DNA of 64,000 nucleotides. Source: Scatophagus argus (Eukaryota; Chordata; Actinopteri; Scatophagidae). The stretch lies in contig NC_058495.1 of the NCBI RefSeq assembly GCF_020382885.2, positions 8,611,627 to 8,675,626 of the forward strand. Reading direction: 5' to 3'. The notes below the pieces were generated by a model. The model was not told the origin of the DNA, did no database searches, and was given only the letters and a program-made list of their open reading frames with translations. Shown in pieces: positions 11,073 through 45,150 of the stretch (the first letter of the stretch is position 1; each line of letters starts with the position of its first letter). A program made the position numbers and the translations under genes.

Positions 11073-12635
11073 CATGCTCTCACTCAGTATGACTGCATAC
11101 CAGACAACAACATAAAACTCCACTCTAATGGCACACGAACTGTCTCAATGTCAGACCCCTGGGTTCCCTTAATATACTCCTTAATAGACAATCTATGTTC
11201 CAGACCCTGCATGGGCCCATTTATGTGTGCGGGTGCTCCTTTTAAACAGCAATATGCCTACTGCAACAGTGTGGTGAACTGCCCAGTGGGTATTGTCTGT
11301 TGCTGGGTGATGATCTGCGTGCGTGCATGCATGCGTGTTTGTGGTTTTGTGTCAGATACACAAAACGTGCTGACAGGTAATCAGCCAGGCCAAAGCATCA
11401 CACTGGGGCATAATCACAAGGTCACACACACACATACACACACAATAGGGGGGCAGTTATTATCCATCCCGAACAGCCTTGCAGGGCGTTGTGATTGCAT
11501 TGCCTCAGTGTGTTAGTATCAGTATCAAACTTTAAGGCTGAGTGTGACGCAGAAACAAACAATCTACCAGTTAGAATAAGAGCTTGTAGAACATAGCGAT
11601 TTTATTTTGCACGTCGTATCTTCTTTTTTATGCCATTAACGATCTCCCCATTTATTTTCAACATGACGGTTTTTTAAAATCATCAGCTGAACACACTGTC
11701 CCTACATAAATGTCTGCTCTGAGCTTTCTTTATCTAATAACATGTTTTGCTTGTCTGCTTTTAGTCATTTTTCCAACTCATGCTACAGATAAAATAGGAC
11801 CGTAGAGCTAAATTACAACATTCATGTGGCTGCAACAGTTAGAGATTGTGTCAACAAACACACAGAGTCCTTTTTCCAAAACAGCAAGCATCAAGGCAGA
11901 CATGTAATCCGAATCAGGCCTCAGTAGCCAGCAAAGTACGGCAGTGTGTGATTAAGATCTCAGTTTTACAAAGTGTTTGTCATTTTCCTACCTCAGAAGC
12001 TGAAGTGAGAGCACTTTCTCAACAGACACTTGAGCACTTGTCACAGGGAGTGAAGCAGGAGGAGGGAGGGAGATTGAGAGAGGCCATCTCCTCCTCGATT
12101 ACATCCTCTCTGACAACCAAGAGTGGATATTTTTAGATGAGGATTAATTTTAATGGGCGAGATAAGAAGTGAGTCGTGGGTGGAGGAGGGACGAATAAAT
12201 AAGTAAATAGGACATGCTGCAAAACAGGACGCAACGGTGGCAGCGTCGGGGTAGTGTGGCTGTTGTTGCGAGGCCCTGGGCACATCCACTGATCCAATGG
12301 AGATAGTGAGGCCTTTCATCCTTTAATGTTGTCTCCCATAGGTGGAACATGAAAATCAAAGCGCAAACCAGTGTTTGTCCCAAACTCCAAATGGAGCGAC
12401 CTTTCGTAAAGAAGAGGTGGTTTGGTTAGATGGTGCTTTTGTTGCCACTTTTAACAGACTGTCATTTCCAACAGAGTATTTTATCTAAGAACAAAAGCGT
12501 CCATGTATGTCTGTACCGACCTTTTGGTGCAAGATTAACAAAACCATGCCTTGGAAATCAAAAACGCTGCATCAATAACTGAAGTTGCTAAAATACTCAT
12601 AAAGAAGAACTGAAAAATATCTTAATGTAGCATGT

Positions 12636-12669
<34 letters not shown>
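12636..12669. repeat. (GATA)n microsatellite with repeat-tail flank
   Basis: About eight GATA units, followed by TACTTTACCGGTCCC and GAAATTA. This resembles the ACTTTATTGATCCC flank often attached to GATA tracts in teleosts, so the tract probably marks the 3' end of a retroelement remnant. Family not assigned. Confidence 0.8.
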
Positions 12670-14589
12670 TACTTTACCGGTCCCAGGCTGTGAAATTACA
12701 GTTTTATGACTCAAAAAGATTTAATAGTGAATTTAATATGCATAATGACAAGACTGTTCTTCTAACATTTTCACAGCTCTACACCAAGAGACAGCAGAGT
12801 TTCAAAGAACAATCTCAGTGAAGTTTTATTTCCACAATGGAAGACTACAATTCGACAGTCTATTGGAGCCAAAAAAAAAAAAAAATACATAGAATATATA
12901 GACTACAAATATTCTTTATATTCTGTGTGTTCTATATACTGAAATTCACAAATTTGCAACATTAAGTTTAAATAAAGCACTAATTCACGACAAATTAAAC
13001 TCTGCTTTGAAGTTTCAGTATTTGAATGTTTGTATTTCTTTTCTAAGAGGAACGAGACACTGCGTCGACTGCACTGAAAGGGGCGAAAGACTGATAAAGG
13101 CTACATCATACCAGTCAGTTAAAACTGCTTTAATCGGCCCCGATACTGATCTTTGAGATCATTATTAACAAACTATTCTGTAATTGGGATTAAATATTAA
13201 TGTAATAAAATTAATAGATGAAAACACACTGATGATTAGTTACAACACCGTTTTATTGTTAATCACACATTTTAGGTGCTGTAATTACTCAGCTGACTGA
13301 TACAGATAACTAAACCACAAGTGAGCCAGTTGTGAACACAGCATCAGAGAGAAAACAGACAGCGCATCCCGCTAAAAATATGGCAAAGTACAAAATAACC
13401 CCAACTATAGGAATTCGTAAATAGTGTATGGCATGTTTATAATATACAGCATTAGAATAGCTCACACGGTGTGAAAAGCAGGACAAAGAGTTATGCTGTA
13501 TTGGCAGTCTAGCTCCTGAAGCCCCTCATCGCTTCAGGAACAAAGAGAGTTTCCATCCAGTTACAGGATATGAAATGCAGGTTTCAATTACTGGCTCCCC
13601 ACTGCAGGTTTGTTTACTAAAGGTAAAGCTAAGAAAAATAAAATCTATGTATAAAATAGGTATAACTGGCTCTGTCACCCCCTCCAACCCATAATGCGCT
13701 CTTCTTCTTACAGATGACAAGTTGCATTAACAAGCAATAAAACACAACCACAACAAACATTAAGGCAGACATGTAAAACAATCCTCAATGATCTGACATG
13801 ACCAGTGTCTCCATGGAGTTAAAGTTACATTTAGCACTTAACATTCCCTCTCAACTGTCACTTGAACAGCAGCCAGTGTTTAAAAAAAGTACACCCACTC
13901 ACTTTAAATCATCTGTCCAAAAGCACTTTGGATGTGTGTCATTTTTACTTGTGTTTTAAGGCCCAAACATGATAAAGCAAACAATGGCGATTTCACCTTT
14001 ATCCTGTTCTCAGGACTATGTGTACAGACGGCACTTAACTGGCATATACACAATTCCACCATTAGGACAGCTACTATTTCATTAGCAGAGGGACTCATAT
14101 GCCCAGTGGTAATTTCCATTTTTGCTTTGCACACCTTTAATTAAAACAGCCATTTTTTGTACTATATTTTTGTTAAATATTACATTTTTTGGGGGGGTAA
14201 CTGTGCAGCATTTGCTTAAATGTTTTTACAGTACATACAGTAAAGTGTCACAGGAATAAATGTCGTAACATTATCATTAGCTGTAGTAGGAGTAGCAGCA
14301 GGTACAGAGGTATTGAAGGATTGGGGTGTGGATTAGGATTATTGTACAGACAGACAGCACCCACACACACTCAGTAATGCTTCTCACACTATGAGGAGGA
14401 TTCAGCATCATTATGGGATAATTACAGTATATTAGTGTTCTATGATGTCTAAATATGATATGGAACATCATTACGTCCACACAGGTCTTCCTATCTATAT
14501 TTAGATCTTTTTACTATCATTATCAACTTCTGCCAAGTTTAATTATAATAGAAACTGAGGTGACAGAGGTTAACCCATGCATACTGTAC

Positions 14590-14616
14590 CCACACACACA
14601 CACACACACACACACA
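14590..14616. repeat. (CA)n microsatellite
   Basis: About 26 bp of CA dinucleotides in intergenic DNA. Confidence 0.95.
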
Positions 14617-14754
14617 TGCACGAGACTACAGATACATTTCTAATTAATTGCTGACATTGTCATTTATCCCTCTCCTCATTAAATAGGCATGATTTATTGT
14701 CAGATCGGCTACCAAGGGAATTGAATTTTATCATCTTTTCATTTTACATATTTC

Positions 14755-14756
<2 letters not shown>

Positions 14757-14799
<43 letters not shown>
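14757..14799. repeat. (TG)n microsatellite
   Basis: About 43 bp of uninterrupted TG. It lies 140 bp from the CA tract at 14590, so the two are complementary and could pair. Confidence 0.95.
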
Positions 14800-14801
<2 letters not shown>

Positions 14802-16790
14802 CCACAACAGCAGAGGGCAGATTAGAGGGGAGTTTTAAGGCTCTGATATATGACCAGCATTATGAGGAAATGTACCAGATGGGTAATACTGTGTACAATT
14901 ATGACAATTACAGCTGAAGAGTACTTTTTCATTAGACTTTTTCTTGCTCATGTACCTATCCATTTTAAAGAGTGATTTTACAATCCACTCTGCTGTTAAA
15001 AGATATCGCTCATCGTGGCTAACAGAAAGAGATGAAAAAATTTACCCCACAGGGTAAAGAGAAGCCTCCATTATATCAAGTGACCAGTGACAAATAACTA
15101 CTTCAAATTCCCCCACCAAAGTACATGCAGTGCTGCCTGTGAATGTTGCTATCATGCTCATTTGTATACATCACTTGTCAAAAGAAGTCTCCATCATCAG
15201 TGTTATTTAAGAAAGCATCTTTGTCTTCTGTATTGTGCTCCGATGCACAGCTTTAATATCGGTTTCAGCAGACACTAATTTTAAAATTGTTGTTCAAAGT
15301 CTGTGGTTCCTGTCTTGCGTAGCTGCAGTCTGACTACAACGTATCTGTTATTCTTTTAAGAATATCAAAAGAAGTTCTCCATTAACGTAGAAGAATGCAT
15401 TACCGAATTTATGCAAAACTAGGAAGTTTTAGAGAAATTTACACAGCAGGTATGTAGCAGACTAAAAAAATACAATTTAATCTCAATTGGACAGCCTGTC
15501 CCAAGAGTTATATATTCATAGTGTATCAATCACACTATTCTAAGCAGCAGAAACAGTTCAGTGAGCCAACTCCTCTGGAAATGACAGAGAGCATACGAAC
15601 ATTTCTTTGAATGACTACTGAGGGGCTGATTCTGCGTTTTGAGTCCGAGAAATGCTTCAGTTTCATTTTACAAGAACTTCAGTCTATTTTCAGATAATCA
15701 TACATTACTCCTGGATAGTCTGTGAAATTATCTTAATGTTTACCTTATGTCATATGAAGCCAATATTACAAGTAAATAAGATATAAATGTGCAAGATTTA
15801 TGTCAGTCCATTAACACTTCAAATACTGAAAAATCCACTAGTAAACTAGTCAACAGAATCAGCATCATAATGCAGGTGCCAGACAACCAAGCAATCTCAA
15901 CCGCCATGAGGAAATAATTCAAAATTAATAGAGGCAAATCAGATAGGGTAAAGAAGTTGAAAAATCAACAACAACCAGCACACACCAAACTATCAAACCA
16001 TCAGAATGAGCACACATCCAGAGGGGTCCACAGCAGATATGGGCCACTCTCCTGAACTGGAGCAAACTGCTGTCCCACAAGCATTTTAAAGCATTTAAGT
16101 ATGCAAATCTTAGATGTTTACTAAGATCCTACTATGAGCTATTAAAACACAAAATAATAATAATATACACCAGTAAACTCTAAATCACCAATTGAAGGGT
16201 AGATCAGTCGGGAGGTGGCAAAGTCCTAAATTTCAACTGATGGAAAACAAGAAAATGATGCTTCCAATTTTTCCATTATTTTTAGAAAGATCTTTTGATT
16301 TATGTATATATAATTTTTAAATCATGAATCTTTACATAACACCGCCACAATTCTGATTCTGATTAGAAGGATTTTTGATTCAAAATAAATCTGATAAATT
16401 ACACTTTTGACTTTTAGTGATTTACCCACGAAAATCTTTAAATAAAATTTAAATAAATATATTTACGGAATACATATACAGTAGATGTAAACAAAATCTA
16501 ATAGGTCAATAATCCCAACTGATTTTAGAGTATATTATTGTGATTCTGTATGTATGTCTAATGTATTTTCTGAGAGAAAAACATACCACCAAACTTTCTG
16601 AAGCCTACAATTACATGAAAAGTATACTTTCAATATTACACAATTAATGTCCATGGAAAGACTGGGGGGAAGACACGTTTATCTGATGCTGTTTCCAACT
16701 CTTGAAACAAATCCTGTAAATTAGTCCATATTACCAAGCATTCAAACTGACAGCCATCATCTCAGCCACGTTAGTTTAAGCAACACTTAC

Positions 16791-17095
16791 CTAGAAGACG
16801 AAGCTGCAGCATCTTAGGAGATAGTAAATCCATTGGAAGAAGTCTCAAAGAGTTATCCAGTGCAGACGAGCAACAGGCAGCAGCAGCTAGCAGTGTGGCT
16901 CACAATTATTTCTTCCACCTCCAAGTTAGTAACCTCTCTGTCAAACTATTAGACTATCCGGACTGTTGACTGGTTAGCGACCATGCTAAATGCTAAATGC
17001 GCATCAAAGGTAGCAGTAGTGGGTAGTGTTTTTCTCGACACAGCATGTCACAGCAGTTCACAGGTGAGTTGGGAAGTCACAGGTGAGCAGAGACC
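16791..17095 (-). other. Candidate first exon of an unidentified minus-strand gene
   Basis: The exon is inferred from a promoter-like block just upstream (17121-17185) and a strong donor at its end: CTTCTAG then GTAAGTG at 16790 downward. The ATG at 16833 opens MDLLSPKMLQLRLL and splits a codon at the donor (43 nt, 14 codons plus one base). Two short upstream ORFs precede it, so the frame used is uncertain. I do not recognise the protein, and no second exon could be assigned. It could also be the first exon of a noncoding RNA. Confidence 0.4.
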
Positions 17096-17120
17096 AACAT
17101 AGGCAATGCCTAATTAAGTG

Positions 17121-17185
17121 TTTAAATACCCCGCCCCGTCAGAGAGTGACGTACCTGTGACGCAGCTAGCAAACACGGTCACGTG
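17121..17185 (-). promoter_or_regulatory. Promoter-like block: E-box, CRE-like sites, GC box, TATA-like box
   Basis: Reading on the minus strand, in order: CACGTGAC (17178-17185), two TGACG half sites on the opposite strand (near 17147 and 17158), GGGGCGGGG (17129-17137) and TATTTAAA (17121-17128). The elements are packed within 65 bp in an otherwise AT-rich intergenic region. They sit about 290 bp before the candidate ATG at 16833. The order fits a TATA-type promoter firing leftward. Confidence 0.5.
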
Positions 17186-19458
17186 TGTCAAGCGACTGGG
17201 CGCACATTAATGAGGTTAAGGTTAAGGACAAACAAATGGGCCGGGACAGACTTCGACCACTGGCACTGGACCCTGCAACAAAGCATCAAGTTAAATCTCT
17301 AACTGCGGTTGATAACTCACTGAAAAATATTTCCAAATAGCAGTAGCCGTTACTAAAACGTGAAGACATTACAACTAAAAGTCCTGCTTTGAAAAGTACT
17401 TAAGATTATTAGAATCACAAACAAAGAGAAAGATGGTTGTCACATAAAATTGGCCATTCATTAAATCTTTCTCTCCCTAGAGGGCGCTGTTAAGGTCTGA
17501 GGTCACTTAAAGGGTCATTCCATTTTGATGTTCATTTGATAGGGACAGTTACAAAATATACAGAGAATTACACAACATTTATCCAATGCAATGTAACACA
17601 GCATTTGTAGCTAATGGTAATATCCAGTGTCCTTCCCTAAAAGGGCCCTTAAATAACAGGAACGAAACATGCTGCAAAACACATTTCCACAGAAAACAAA
17701 TTCACGCTGTGGTACATGTTCTACCACATATATCCATCCCTCCCTCCATTTTCTATACCGCTTATCCGTCAGGGTCATGGGGGTTCTACCACATATATGT
17801 TAGAAGTAAATAGTAGGAGTAAAGAGTCCTTACTTCTACAGGAGTAGAAGTAAAAAGACCTAAAATAGGTCTTCTGAGGAATGGATGGAAACTGAAGCGT
17901 CAATTCACAAGGTGTACAGTAAGTGGTGATGAAAATGTAGAAGGATCGATCTTATACCGTGATCAAACCCTGGCAGACAACCTACATACAACCTCATAAC
18001 TAATCCTCTGATACCAAGTGATTCTTCAAATCAACACGATACAGCAGCAAGTTAAATACTTTGTTCCAGTCCTTTCCACAAACAACACACACTCGTCTCC
18101 CACACACATCTTTACCATCAATCCAGACAAACATGATGGTATTTTGACAGCTTCTCACAGGTCAGGTGCTTAAACGTGTGTGACTGTGACAGTGTGTGAC
18201 AGGTGATTTATATTAAAAACACTAACACAACACAAACTGCATTTTCATTAGCATACTTTATTAAGAAACTGCCAATACTAGTTACATTTTAATGAATAAA
18301 AAGACTCAGTAAAGAAAGTGAGATTAAACCTGTGTTGCTGTACAGTGGCTGGCAACATAGATGTCATGACAGCATGACTAAAGACAAAAAGATTTATGAA
18401 CAATGTCTTATAATATTTATTGGTATATTTTGGCAAAGTCAAATCTATTGGTTGTCAGTATCTTGTTAAAGAGTTAATATGAATTAACTTGTGTGTGTAG
18501 GTTCACTTTAGAAGCTGTGTTTTGTGCAGTGTAACCACACCATTTCTAACACCCTTCGATTGTGCAGTAAGACTACGTCACGAACAGAAATCTTGCTTCT
18601 TCACTGATGCAGTGATAATTCTAACAGTTCTAATCTGTGAACCAGATATATGTGACATTATGGCAGTTACACAGTTAACTATTTTTAAATCATATATAGA
18701 AAAGTATATTTTCTTTGTAAACACACTTAAATGTATGAAATACTCCAGGATGTCATTTCTGTCATTCGATTCATTTGATTATCTGTCATTACATAATTTA
18801 AAGCAACTAAAATCTGGCATCAGAGAAAAAGATGAAGGATCACAACAGTGTAGAATGAAAATAACTATCAAAAATAGATCAAGATTTGACTGCAATGCCA
18901 TCTAATAGAAATTTCAAGTAAATTCTACTTTTTGAAGCATTACAATATCTGTTAACACTGAGGGTGAGATGTGTTTTGTTTTGTAGTGTTGCTATACGTG
19001 ACTGTAATACATGACACAGATTAATTAAAGGGTTTAAGTTTCCCACAAAGTTTCCCCATATTTAAAAGGTACAGACACATTTTTTTTTTTGGAAGAACAC
19101 CCCTTCCCCTTACAAAACCAACATGTGTATCTGGTTTCATAAACAGAAAGTGACACTAGAAAGTTATCATGCACACATCTCCATGTAATGAATGAATATA
19201 ATAATCTCTTTTAGTAGTATCAGTCGAGACTCTTTATGGCATTAAGACTCTGCAGTGTGTCATGTGATAATATTAAATAAATTTAAATAATTACACCTTA
19301 TTCAAGTTAAAGAGATTGACACCAAGAGCTGTTGGTAGCTGTTTGAATTGTTTCTTTTCCTACCACACACATTAAATAAATGGTGTGAAGACAACTGAGA
19401 AAGATTTGTACACACATGATAGAAAATAGGTTCTCCAGCTCTACAAAATCTGCCAAAG
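17186..19458. other. Intergenic DNA between orphan promoter and shmt2 3' end
   Basis: Apart from the short SINE fragment near 17.7 kb I see no feature. Open frames at 17586-17813 and 18522-18905 are in AT-rich DNA without homology or splice context. Confidence 0.6.
17734..17782 (-). mobile_element. 49-bp 5'-truncated SINE/L2-type tail with exact target-site duplication
   Basis: The insert is only the tail seen at the end of the larger V-SINE copies (CCATTTTCTATACCGCTTAT, then CCGTCAGGGT). It is bracketed by perfect 16-bp direct repeats GTTCTACCACATATAT at 17718-17733 and 17783-17798. The tail lies at the left, so the element is on the minus strand and lost everything 5' of its tail at integration. 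Confidence 0.9.
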
Positions 19459-19464
19459 TTTATT
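19459..19464 (-). terminator. Poly(A) signal of shmt2
   Basis: AATAAA on the minus strand (TTTATT on plus), 261 nt past the shmt2 stop codon, is the first canonical hexamer downstream. It implies a 3' UTR of roughly 280 nt. Confidence 0.65.
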
Positions 19465-19724
19465 GTGTCTTTACCTCAGCACAGAGGCTATGTTTTTACA
19501 AGAATAGATTTGATGGATGACTGCCAATAAGCAAAAGAAAAAAAGAAATGTGGTAACTCAGACCTGATTGAAAAAAAATAAGGGAACTCAAGAGTCATCC
19601 CAATTCATTGGCACAAACCACATTTCATTACGGTGACATTTTTCCTTTCTCCTCGCACACTTCTGCCCAGCCAGCTTTCTGCCACCTGGCTGTTATGGCT
19701 CCACCGACTCTATCTAAGGCCTGC

Positions 19725-40183
<20,459 letters not shown>

Positions 40184-40400
40184 GTTTCCAGTTCTGAGGC
40201 CAGAGGAAGAAGCAGCACGGCCAGGCAACACACCGCTGACAGGTTCCGAATGGGCTGTGTGAAGTTGTTGGCAACGGCTGCTTACGTTTATGCTATCGCA
40301 AAGGTTGATGGGAATCGTAGGCCTTTTTGAAGAAATTACGCAAGCCAGCAGCAGCGTGCTCAAAGTAGGCACATTACAACTGTATCTATCATGCATTTAC
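40184..40400 (-). promoter_or_regulatory. shmt2 5' UTR and promoter region
   Basis: Directly upstream of the start codon, with several CpGs in an AT-rich surrounding. It includes TTACGCAA (40336-40343), a C/EBP- or ATF-like bZIP site, and on the minus strand CTACGATTCCCATCA (40306-40320), which partly resembles a ZNF143 motif. Mammalian SHMT2 is induced by ATF4, so a bZIP site is of interest, but no TSS can be set from sequence. Confidence 0.45.
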
Positions 40401-42982
40401 TCATTCATCTGTACTTAAGTATTATTGTTAGGTAGTTATGTATTTCCACTTTCTGCTATTTCATAATTCTACACCACAAGAACCCAGAGGAAAATGTACT
40501 TTTTTTTACTCCACTATGTTTATTTCTTAACTTTAGTTCATGATGAATTTTAGTTCATGATCTGAGTACGTCTTCCACCACTAATATCAGCTCGCCAATT
40601 ACAGACAGTGACTGAATGTGGCTTTGAGTGATAAATTATTGAAATAATTCATCTTAATTGCCCACCCTCTTACTACATTTTGAGAAGTGTATTAAAGGTG
40701 TTTATACATGAAAGTCATGAATGCAGATCCCACCTCTGAACTTTGATCAAGCAGAAACATTTCAAGCAGCTACCCTTTGTCTAGCTTGATTTACAAGAAT
40801 TTTTTTATGGATGACAAAAGCCTACTGTGTATTGTACAGATTCAGCATGTTGAAGAGTAATAAACAATACATGGTTTTACATGTACATGTAAAACTACAC
40901 TTTGAGAGCCTAGTGCATCTGTAAGAGGGAGATGCTGAGTTGGCTAGAGGCATGGACCTAGACTGTGTCCGCACGTGTACATAAATTTAATTTCCAGCCA
41001 ATACTTTTTTCAAAGTTACCTGAATTCCGATGTTGGTCCAAAACAGTCTTTCCCCTTGTCACTTAATAGGTCCAGTATCTCCTTAGTGCTGCTCTCAGTA
41101 CACTTCAATGTCTAGAGCAGTGTAGTGCTCTAGTAATCCTTCTAGTAGTCCTCCTCTGACCATATATTATATATATATTATTTCTTTCATAGGTTATTAG
41201 ATGTTTTTGTTTGAATTGTAATTTGGGAAACATACCCGGACAAACACAACCAGGCAAAAATAAAGATAATCAGAATCACGCACACCCACTTAAACATATG
41301 CATTCTCACATGTACAAAGATGCAATCACACCTATATTCACACACAAAGGACTGCCTAAAGACCTATCCACACCGACTAGTCTGTTGATTCTTCAACAGA
41401 CCATTCTAAAGAAACCGTGTGACAAAGAACTCCAGAGAATCTGGGTCGCTGCGACTCCATCAGTCTCTGTGTTCCGACTGTCCACAGCAACTTGTGTAAG
41501 ACACATGGACCTCCTTGGACCTCCATCTCAATGTAATTGATCATGAGCATAATAGGGTATTGAGCCAGAGTGAGATGAAGATTCAATTAGCATTGACTGT
41601 GTGTTTTCTAATGAAATTCTGAGCACCATTATCGTCAGATCAAAGTGTGGAGAGCAAGTAGCCACTGACTCTAGAGAAAAAAGGGAGTTTGTGAACAAGG
41701 ATGAAGAGACATAGTCTGAAATAGTCGTAAGGCAGAGGGTACTCAAGGAGTATTTGTTTAATGTAATCAAGGAAGATACTTTTTGTCGGTAGTGACACTA
41801 TGCCTCTACATTTTTCCATAAGCTTATATTTTAATATAAAGAAAGCAATGAAAAGTGAATTGGTTATTATTATTTGGTTGCTGAGATTCTAACAGTCAAT
41901 AAAATGTGAAGAAGCCACCTGGAGGTTTAGGTGCAACTGAAAAATGTTTGCTCACACATGTGCAATGCTTTCTTTGTTTCCATGATCAAACAAATGGCAG
42001 TCTGCATATTACCTCCAATAAAGTAATTATTTTTCTTTTTAGTTTGAGGGTAAATGTGATCAACAATCTGATCAGATACCTTCTTCGGATTCCGTTGCTC
42101 TACATACAAACTCTTTCAAAAGGAGTCAAACATTATTATCATTTTAAGAACGTTTCACAGTTGGGTTTCATGTTATAATTGAATCCATAACCAACTTTCA
42201 TTCAATATATTTTAGAAAATTAAAGTTACATATCTTCACAGAAAGCCTGGGCATGAATTTCCAATCAGAGTGAAATGTAACTTAGTTCATTATAGTGTCT
42301 TTGCTGTGTTAGATAGCAGGAATATGCTGCACAGCTTGTATTCAGCCAGTGTGCTTCCAGCTCTGAACAAAAACATTCACACAGTGAAAGTCAGACAGTT
42401 TAAGAGATTTTAATGTGCTTTTTCATACATTATATTGTATGCATAACCAGCATAGCATTTCTCATACATGTAACTCTCTTATATCCAGGGTTTGAAATGT
42501 AGAGCTGAAAGGATGATTAACAGTCAGTCTACCATAAAATTATGTCTGCCATACAGTGATGGCACAAAACAGCCACTGCAAAGGCTCCCATTGTGCTAGG
42601 AGGGCATAATACTGATGCCAGCTGTTTTCAACTGAATTGTCCAAATGCAAAAATTATTAACACTGAGAAACAAATATCTAAAAACAGTAAGTGGGCTGAG
42701 GTTGAGTACATTATTTACAGAAAAAAAAACAAAACAAAAAAACAGAAGATAGTAAATATAAAGTTGGAAAATAAGTCAGAGAAATCATCCATATCCTAAC
42801 CATCCATAACTCTGATTACACTTAATTTAAATCCACAATTCAAAGCAGTTTAGAGGCAAAAAACTGCCCCCTACTTCTTCATCATAATCAGTATGACTAT
42901 CATTTTAGTCATCGTCATTATAATCATTATGTCGTCATTAACAGTGTCTTAGTTTTTCTCCTTTCAGTTCAGTCCCACTTCC
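40401..42982. other. Intergenic DNA between shmt2 and nxph4
   Basis: 2.6 kb upstream of shmt2 and downstream of nxph4. It must contain the nxph4 3' UTR; an ATTAAA on the minus strand at 42409-42414 is a weak candidate poly(A) signal. No other feature recognised. Open frames at 41211-41586 lack homology. Confidence 0.6.
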
Positions 42983-43795
<813 letters not shown>

Positions 43796-44927
43796 CTAGA
43801 GATAAAAAGAAATAAGCAAAAAGAAGAAGAACATTTCATTGACGGCAAAACAAAGTTGTAATTTAAAGTTGTATTTACACAAATTCTTCTTTCACATATT
43901 CATAGTCTTCCCAAATTAAATTGACAGCATTAATTATTCCAGGAAATTCCTCAAAAAAAACCCAAAACAAAACAAAAAACCCCCCCCAAAAAAAACAAAA
44001 AACAATGCTATCATTTAAATTGATAGCATTAAGTTGTAAAACTGCTCAAACTGTTAAACATGCTGACTTGAACATCCCATAAATCCATCTGAGCATCCAA
44101 AAGCCAGACTGTTGATTGTTTGGGAAATTGAACAGGTGTCAGGACTTGGTGCAAAATAAACATCAAACTACAGCAAAGATGCTGGGAATACTCAATTTGA
44201 TATTAAGATCTAGTTTAATACGTAGAGGGTCTGCCCAGTATCAAGCCCAGTACATTATCCATGGAGTAATTGAGCTCTGCACTTATCAAAAGCACTTAAT
44301 ATAAAATAGTAGGCGCCATGCAGTAGGTGTAATACCAGCCCCCTTTCTATTGTTGTCTCAAAGCCAGAATACACTGCTCTGAGACATGGGACTTTATCCA
44401 GTAACATTTGAACCAATTCTTGGTTGACAGCTTTACCTCTAAGCTATGCTATAGAGAAGCTAGATTAACCAGACATTTACACTAAGCCCTATCTTGCAAT
44501 GTCCAATTTCATTTAACGCACATTATCACAATCTTAAATGCTGTATGGGTCACCCCTCTGCAGAGATCTTTTTACCTCCCATGATTTTTATTTTCACAAA
44601 CATCCAGGTTGTTAGATGCTACTATGTTTCATCTCTTGAATTCAAGAAAACAAAACCATCTATTTTTGTTAACACACTTTAATTTTGTTGTCAGTGTTGC
44701 TCCAGAGAGAAAAACAGCTCTGCATGTAAGGTAATGGATGTGAGCCTTTGTTAGTTCAGACAGCTTTCAGCCTTTAATCCAGAGCTTAGGTGGTTATTCA
44801 CAGGGCTGATTGACTGGAAATCTTCTTGTGCTCTCTTTCATGTCTCATCAATCACATCACTGCCATGCTCTTATCTATATGTATATATGTACACACTCAG
44901 AAACACACAGAGTCGTGTTTCTATCAC

Positions 44928-45150
44928 TTTTGGGGACATTACATAGACTTAAATTCATTTCCTGGAGGCTTAACCACCACCTAACCATAACAATAAACAT
45001 TACTTAACTTAACCTTAGACTCAATCTAACCTTGAAGCAAGTTTTGACCCTAATATTTAATGATTTACATTGTGGGGACTTGCCTTTTGTCCCCATAAGT
45101 GAGGCGGGTCTTCAAAATTTGGCTGTGTAAACAGATTTTTGTCCCCACAA
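44928..45150 (+). repeat. GGGGACA/TGTCCCC repeat, copy 1
   Basis: Begins TTTTGGGGACATTACATAG and ends TTTTTGTCCCCACAA, giving short inverted ends. The middle has CCACCTAACCATAACAATAA and AATGATTTACATTGTGGGGA. A second direct copy lies at 59069-59290. A MITE-like teleost family is likely; name unknown. Confidence 0.75.

Larger units (their letters stand above)
9398..16780. other. Intergenic DNA between ndufa4l2 and an orphan promoter
   Basis: No gene recognised. It carries repeat copies at 9640-10060 and 10116-10405, TG/CA and GATA microsatellites, and long AT-rich stretches at 12.8-16.6 kb. Downstream exons of the orphan minus-strand transcript at 16.8 kb could lie here, but none could be identified with confidence. 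Confidence 0.6.

Noticed and set aside
15985..16085. Minus-strand coding-like phrase GQQFAPVQESGPYLLWTPLD as a second exon of the orphan transcript
   Set aside because: It has no convincing acceptor (purine-rich before the AG) and ends quickly in a stop. Too weak to list as an exon.
16080..16780. Search for a tRNA or microRNA gene in the AT-rich stretch before the orphan promoter
   Set aside because: No cloverleaf, B box or long clean hairpin was seen by eye.
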